Shown here in pieces: positions 6,150 through 9,011 of a stretch of DNA of 9,011 nt. The stretch is from Phenylobacterium sp. (GTDB lineage Bacteria; Pseudomonadota; Alphaproteobacteria; Caulobacterales; Caulobacteraceae). A program made the translations under genes and the position numbers. Within the stretch, counting starts at the first letter, position 1, and each line of letters starts with the position of its first letter. Location: assembly GCA_019264505.1 (NCBI GenBank), contig JAHUZY010000031.1, forward strand, positions 1 to 9,011, written 5' to 3'. The notes beneath the pieces were generated by a model, which saw nothing but the letters and a program-made list of their open reading frames with translations, made no database searches and was not told where the DNA came from.

Positions 6150-7794
6150 GGCCCTGTTCGCGCGCTATGGGTCGATGTACCGCTGGCTCGCGACGGCGGC
6201 GGCCATGGTCTCGGCGATCGCGGTGGTGCTTTCATCCACCATCGTCAACGTGGCTGTTCCGGCAATCATGGGCCAGTTCGGCATCGATCAGACCCGGGTG
6301 CAGTGGCTCGCCACCGGCTTTCTCGCCGCAATGACGGTCACCATGCTGCTCTCTGCCTGGTGCGAACGCACCTTCGGTCAGCGGCAAACCATGACGGTGG
6401 CCCTGGGCGTGTTCCTGTTCGGATCGGTCCTCGGCGGGCTGGCGCCGGATGATACGGTGCTCATAGTCTCCCGGGTGATCCAGGGCGCTGCAGCGGGCGT
6501 CATCCAGCCGCTGGCGATGGTCGTGATGTTCCAGGTGTTTCCCCCCGACAAGCGCGGCGCGGCCATGGGAATCTTCGGGATTGGCGTGGTGCTCGCCCCG
6601 GCGCTGGGTCCGTGGGTCGGGGGACTGCTGATGGATAGCTTCGACTGGCGGTTCCTTTTCTATTTGGGGATTCCATTCGGCCTGGGTGGCATCACGCTGG
6701 CGCACCTCTTCCTGCCCGATCGCGATCCTGCGGTCGCGAAGGCCCGACTGGACTGGCCGGCTCTGGTGTGGCTCAGCGTGGCCCTGCTCGCGCTGCTGCA
6801 AACCATGTCCAGCGGCCAGCGCTTGGGCTGGGCCTCCACGCCCGTCCTCGCAGGGCTTGCAATCACGATGACCTGCGCGGCGGCCTTCCTCGTCCGCGAA
6901 CGTCGGATTCCGCATCCGCTGCTCGACCTGCGGGTGTTCGCCAGTCCCCCCTTCGCTGCGGCCGCGGCGGTCAGCTTTGTGCTGGGGGCCGGCCTGTACG
7001 GCACGACCTATCTGCTCCCGGTCTTCGTCCAGCAGATTCAAAACTTCACCCCAACCCAAGCGGGTCTGCTGCTGATGCCGGCCGGCTTCGTCCTGGTCAT
7101 CGTCTTTCCCGCCGCAGGCATGATGAGCGACCGGCTGTCGCCAGGATTGCTGATCGGGGCGGGCATGGCTATCTTTGCCTATTCCTCGTGGCTTACGGCC
7201 CACGTGAGCGCTGACACCGCCTTCTGGACGCTCGCCTGGTGGACGGTGATTGGCCGCATTGGGATGGGCTTTGTGTTCCCCTCGCTGAGTTCTGCAGCTC
7301 TCAAGGTGCTGCCGCTGGAACTGTTATCCCAGGGCTCTGGCTCGATGAACTTCACCCGGCAACTGGGCGGAGCGCTCGGCACGGGTATTCTGGGCGTGAT
7401 TATTGAGCGGCGAACCGCGTTCCACGGCGACGCCCTCGCCGCGACCCAGACGTCGGATAATTCAGCTACAAGCGGCTATCTCATGGAAGCCGCGCGAACC
7501 GTCCACGCGTTGGGACTCGGGCCTCTGGAGCAACTCCCGGCCGCCGGCTGGTTGCTGGGGCAAGGGGTTTACTACCAGGCGGCCGCCGCCGCCTATCGAG
7601 ATGGATTCCTGATCACGGCCATGGTCTTCGCCGTGGCCCTCGCGCCAACTTTCGTGCTCCATCGCGCCTTGGGGCGCGTTGCTGCGCGGCTAGGTCCAGG
7701 CCCCCAATCGGCTGAGAAGGCTGAAGACGAGGCGGATGCCGGGCCAGCAGCAGACCCTGTAATTGAAGCCAAGGCTCGCGCGGTGAGAATATGA
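6136..7794 (+). CDS. emrB: DHA2-family MFS drug/proton antiporter (EmrB/QacA type)
   Basis: A 552-residue inner-membrane exporter with the many hydrophobic segments expected of a 14-helix DHA2 transporter. The antiporter signature motif C is visible at about 150-163 (GVVLAPALGPWVGG). LSAWCERTFGQR (72-83) is the loop 2-3 motif A region, and RQLGGALGTGILG (408-420) is the conserved late segment of EmrB-like pumps. In helix 1 the usual acidic residue of 'LDxTIVNVALP' is Ser33 (VLSSTIVNVAVP). After about residue 510 comes a cytoplasmic tail rich in Ala, Glu and Asp. It starts 14 bases inside the fusion-protein gene, with GAGG about 10 bases ahead of its ATG. With the fusion protein it should export hydrophobic toxic compounds using the proton gradient. 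The substrate is not readable from sequence. Confidence 0.94.
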   Translation: MSQTEALFARYGSMYRWLATAAAMVSAIAVVLSSTIVNVAVPAIMGQFGIDQTRVQWLATGFLAAMTVTMLLSAWCERTFGQRQTMTVALGVFLFGSVLGGLAPDDTVLIVSRVIQGAAAGVIQPLAMVVMFQVFPPDKRGAAMGIFGIGVVLAPALGPWVGGLLMDSFDWRFLFYLGIPFGLGGITLAHLFLPDRDPAVAKARLDWPALVWLSVALLALLQTMSSGQRLGWASTPVLAGLAITMTCAAAFLVRERRIPHPLLDLRVFASPPFAAAAAVSFVLGAGLYGTTYLLPVFVQQIQNFTPTQAGLLLMPAGFVLVIVFPAAGMMSDRLSPGLLIGAGMAIFAYSSWLTAHVSADTAFWTLAWWTVIGRIGMGFVFPSLSSAALKVLPLELLSQGSGSMNFTRQLGGALGTGILGVIIERRTAFHGDALAATQTSDNSATSGYLMEAARTVHALGLGPLEQLPAAGWLLGQGVYYQAAAAAYRDGFLITAMVFAVALAPTFVLHRALGRVAARLGPGPQSAEKAEDEADAGPAADPVIEAKARAVRI

Positions 7795-8396
7795 ACAGGC
7801 GCGCAAACTCGACCTGCAAAGCCAAGCGGGAGGCGATCCTCTTGGCTACGGCGGACCTGATGAGTCGGCTTGGCCCAGATGTGTCGGTCACCTCGATCGC
7901 CCGCTCAGCGGCCGTCTCAAAGCAGACGGTCTACAATCATTTCGGCAGCAGAGCCGGCCTGATGGACGCTTTGGTCGCCAGTGGCCTCAGTGTTTTGTAC
8001 GATCCGATGCTCGATCTGGACAGCAACGGAGATCCTGAGGACGAGCTGGGATCCTACGCCCTTGCCTTGCTGCGCGAGCTCTCACAGCCCGCCTATCGGA
8101 AAATGCTTCGCGCGATCTTCTTTGCCATCCAGCACGATGCGGCAGCGGCCCAGCTGATCTATGACGCGACTGCGGTGCGTATGCGGGAACGCATCGCAAC
8201 CTATCTCCGCGCGCAATGTGCGCGGGGGCGTCTCACTGTCGATGAACCCGACATCGCAGCTCAACTCTTCCACACTGCTGTCGTATCGAACGCGCAACTC
8301 ATGATTCTGGCGGGGATCCACGATGAAAAGCCCATAGAGTCCCATGCTAGAGCTTGCTCGAGACTCTTCCTAAAGGCTTACGCAACTGATAGGTAA
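7791..8396 (+). CDS. TetR-family transcriptional regulator, last gene of the efflux operon
   Basis: A 201-residue TetR/AcrR repressor. The N-terminal domain carries KREAILLATADLMSRLGPD, then the helix-turn-helix VSVTSIARSAAVSKQTVYNH (about 31-50) and FGSRAGLMDALV. The C-terminal ligand and dimer domain (about 85-195) resembles the AefR-like TetR_C group; no ligand can be named. Its ATG overlaps the pump's stop (ATGA, 7791-7794) and is preceded by a GGTGAG ribosome site at 7782-7787, so it is made with the pump. It is a second likely regulator of the operon, unusual beside the MarR protein at the other end. Length and motifs are normal and it appears intact. Confidence 0.92.
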   Translation: MNRRANSTCKAKREAILLATADLMSRLGPDVSVTSIARSAAVSKQTVYNHFGSRAGLMDALVASGLSVLYDPMLDLDSNGDPEDELGSYALALLRELSQPAYRKMLRAIFFAIQHDAAAAQLIYDATAVRMRERIATYLRAQCARGRLTVDEPDIAAQLFHTAVVSNAQLMILAGIHDEKPIESHARACSRLFLKAYATDR

Positions 8397-8429
8397 TGTG
8401 CCTGCCGAGGCTATGACATGAATCCTGCG

Positions 8430-8468
8430 CCGCAAGGCGGTCCGCCTAAGCTGTGTGGCGGCTTGCGG
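8430..8468 (+). terminator. GC-rich hairpin after the efflux operon, possible terminator
   Basis: CCGCAAG (8430-8436) pairs perfectly with CTTGCGG (8462-8468), and inside it CCGCC (8442-8446) pairs with GGCGG (8457-8461) across a 10-base loop; a 5-base bulge lies on the left arm. An alternative small palindrome, AGGCGG-T-CCGCCT (8435-8447), overlaps it. It begins 34 bases after the tetR stop, where a terminator would be expected, but no run of T follows, so intrinsic termination would be weak. It could instead be a regulatory dyad for the following marR gene. Confidence 0.35.
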
Positions 8469-8624
8469 CTCGCCTCGCTCAGCCTTTCCACCACCCGCGG
8501 CCGGCGCCGGGGCTGATCCCTCGTTCAGCCCGTGGTGTGCAATATGCCGCCGAGGGCGCTGTCGCCAATTGCCACGCGCGAGCTAACTTGTTCGAATCTC
8601 CGCTGGTTTTAAGGAATGTCGCTC

Positions 8625-8930
8625 ATGCAATGCGCCGCCCACAATGAGGACTCTGCGCCCGAGGCGCTGGACCTCAAATTCACTCCGCTTGGCACCGGCT
8701 ATCTCCTGGCGGAGGTTACTCGCCTGCTGCGCGCGTCGGTGGACCGGAGAATGCTGGACCTGGGCCTCACAGGCTCAATGTGGCGTGTGCTGGTTTATCT
8801 CCAACGCGAGGATGGGAGATCCCAGGCGGACTTGGCGAAAGAGCTTGAGGTCAGCCGGGCATCATTGGGACAAATGATTGATCGGCTTGAGCACTCTGAG
8901 GTGGCGCCGGAAATTCGGACAGTTGGCTAA
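8625..8930 (+). pseudogene. Second MarR-family regulator, 3' end cut off by an IS3-family element
   Basis: The start of a MarR-type protein: FTPLGTGYLLAEVTRLLRAS, RRMLDLGLTGSMWRVLVYL, then the helix-turn-helix SQADLAKELEVSRASLGQMI followed by DRLEHS. At this point every MarR protein continues into the wing and the dimerisation helices, but here IS DNA begins (about 8897) and the frame stops at 8930 after some ten foreign residues. The product lacks the wing and C-terminal dimer helix and is presumably inactive. The ATG at 8625 is preferred over 8616 because AAGGA (8611-8615) lies 9 bases before it, but touches 8616. It follows the efflux operon after 228 bp and may have had its own promoter. 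Confidence 0.8.
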
Positions 8931-9011
8931 GGTAGGTTCGACCTCGATGAAGGACGGACGTTATGACTGGGAAGCGGAAGCGGTACACGGCTGATTTTAA
9001 GGCCAAGGTGG
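8897..9011 (+). mobile_element. Left end of an IS3-family insertion sequence, continuing beyond the window
   Basis: The MarR reading breaks at about 8897, where TGAGGTGGCGCCGGAAATTC begins, an IS-like end starting with TG, followed by a short leader, an AAGGACGGA ribosome site and a transposase orfA start. The exact first base is uncertain by a few positions because the right end and the target duplication lie outside the window. The end sequence differs from the IS remnant near 3943, so it is a different element. Confidence 0.7.
8963..9011 (+). CDS. IS3-family transposase OrfA, N-terminal fragment (runs off the window)
   Basis: Sixteen codons are visible: MTGKRKRYTADFKAKV. The pattern of basic residues followed by Y/F-[ST]-x-[DE]-F-K-x-[KR]-[VA] is the start of the helix-turn-helix of OrfA proteins of the IS3 family (IS911-type HTH). 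AAGGACGGA lies just upstream at correct spacing. The ATG at 8948 hits a stop within 16 codons and is not the start. The rest of orfA and orfB lie beyond the right edge. Confidence 0.8.
   Translation, partial: MTGKRKRYTADFKAKV

Noticed and set aside
6232..7203. A 323-codon minus-strand frame inside the MFS pump gene
   Set aside because: Very rich in His, Gln, Arg and Gly, as expected from reading a membrane-protein gene backwards; no recognisable fold.
3398..9011. A composite transposon formed by the two IS3-family elements
   Set aside because: The terminal sequences and transposase types differ, and the left element lacks its left end and orfA, so the pair could not mobilise the segment together.

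Overview
The window is high-GC DNA from a Gram-negative bacterium. The GC-rich codon usage, the gene types and the style of the degradative dehydrogenases suggest an alphaproteobacterium of the Caulobacterales or Sphingomonadales type; this is inference from family resemblance, not a database match. There are no RNA genes and no CRISPR array. Two chromosomal blocks are separated and bordered by insertion-sequence debris.

Left block (24-2562, minus strand): a two-gene operon encodes a zinc-dependent MDR alcohol dehydrogenase followed 10 bp later by an NAD(P)+ aldehyde dehydrogenase. Together they would oxidise an alcohol through its aldehyde to a carboxylic acid. Both proteins look intact, with all key catalytic residues present.

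Scar region (about 2563-3943): no intact gene. In order it holds the ADH leader, the C-terminal end of a frameshifted alpha/beta hydrolase (minus strand), a short stretch with a perfect inverted repeat, a probable scrap of a serine-recombinase-like coding sequence (minus strand), and the 3' half of an IS3-family (IS407-like) transposase with its right terminal inverted repeat. That IS end has cut into the 3' end of a universal stress protein gene (minus strand), whose reading frame now runs on through IS DNA.

Right block (4594-8396, plus strand): a tightly packed four-gene operon, marR - emrA-like membrane fusion protein - emrB-like DHA2 MFS pump - tetR. Every junction overlaps (4, 14 and 4 bases), so the genes are probably translationally coupled. 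The pump pair would export a hydrophobic toxic compound across the envelope with a TolC-type partner encoded elsewhere. The MarR and TetR proteins, one at each end of the same transcript, are candidate ligand-sensing repressors. A 13-bp palindrome just upstream of marR is the best operator candidate.

Right edge (8397-9011): a 228-bp spacer with a GC-rich hairpin, then a second marR-family gene broken after its DNA-binding region by the left end of a different IS3-family element, whose orfA starts at 8963 and runs off the window.

I see no clearly new biological system. The most notable points are the doubly regulated, fully overlapping efflux operon and the layered IS damage on both sides of it.
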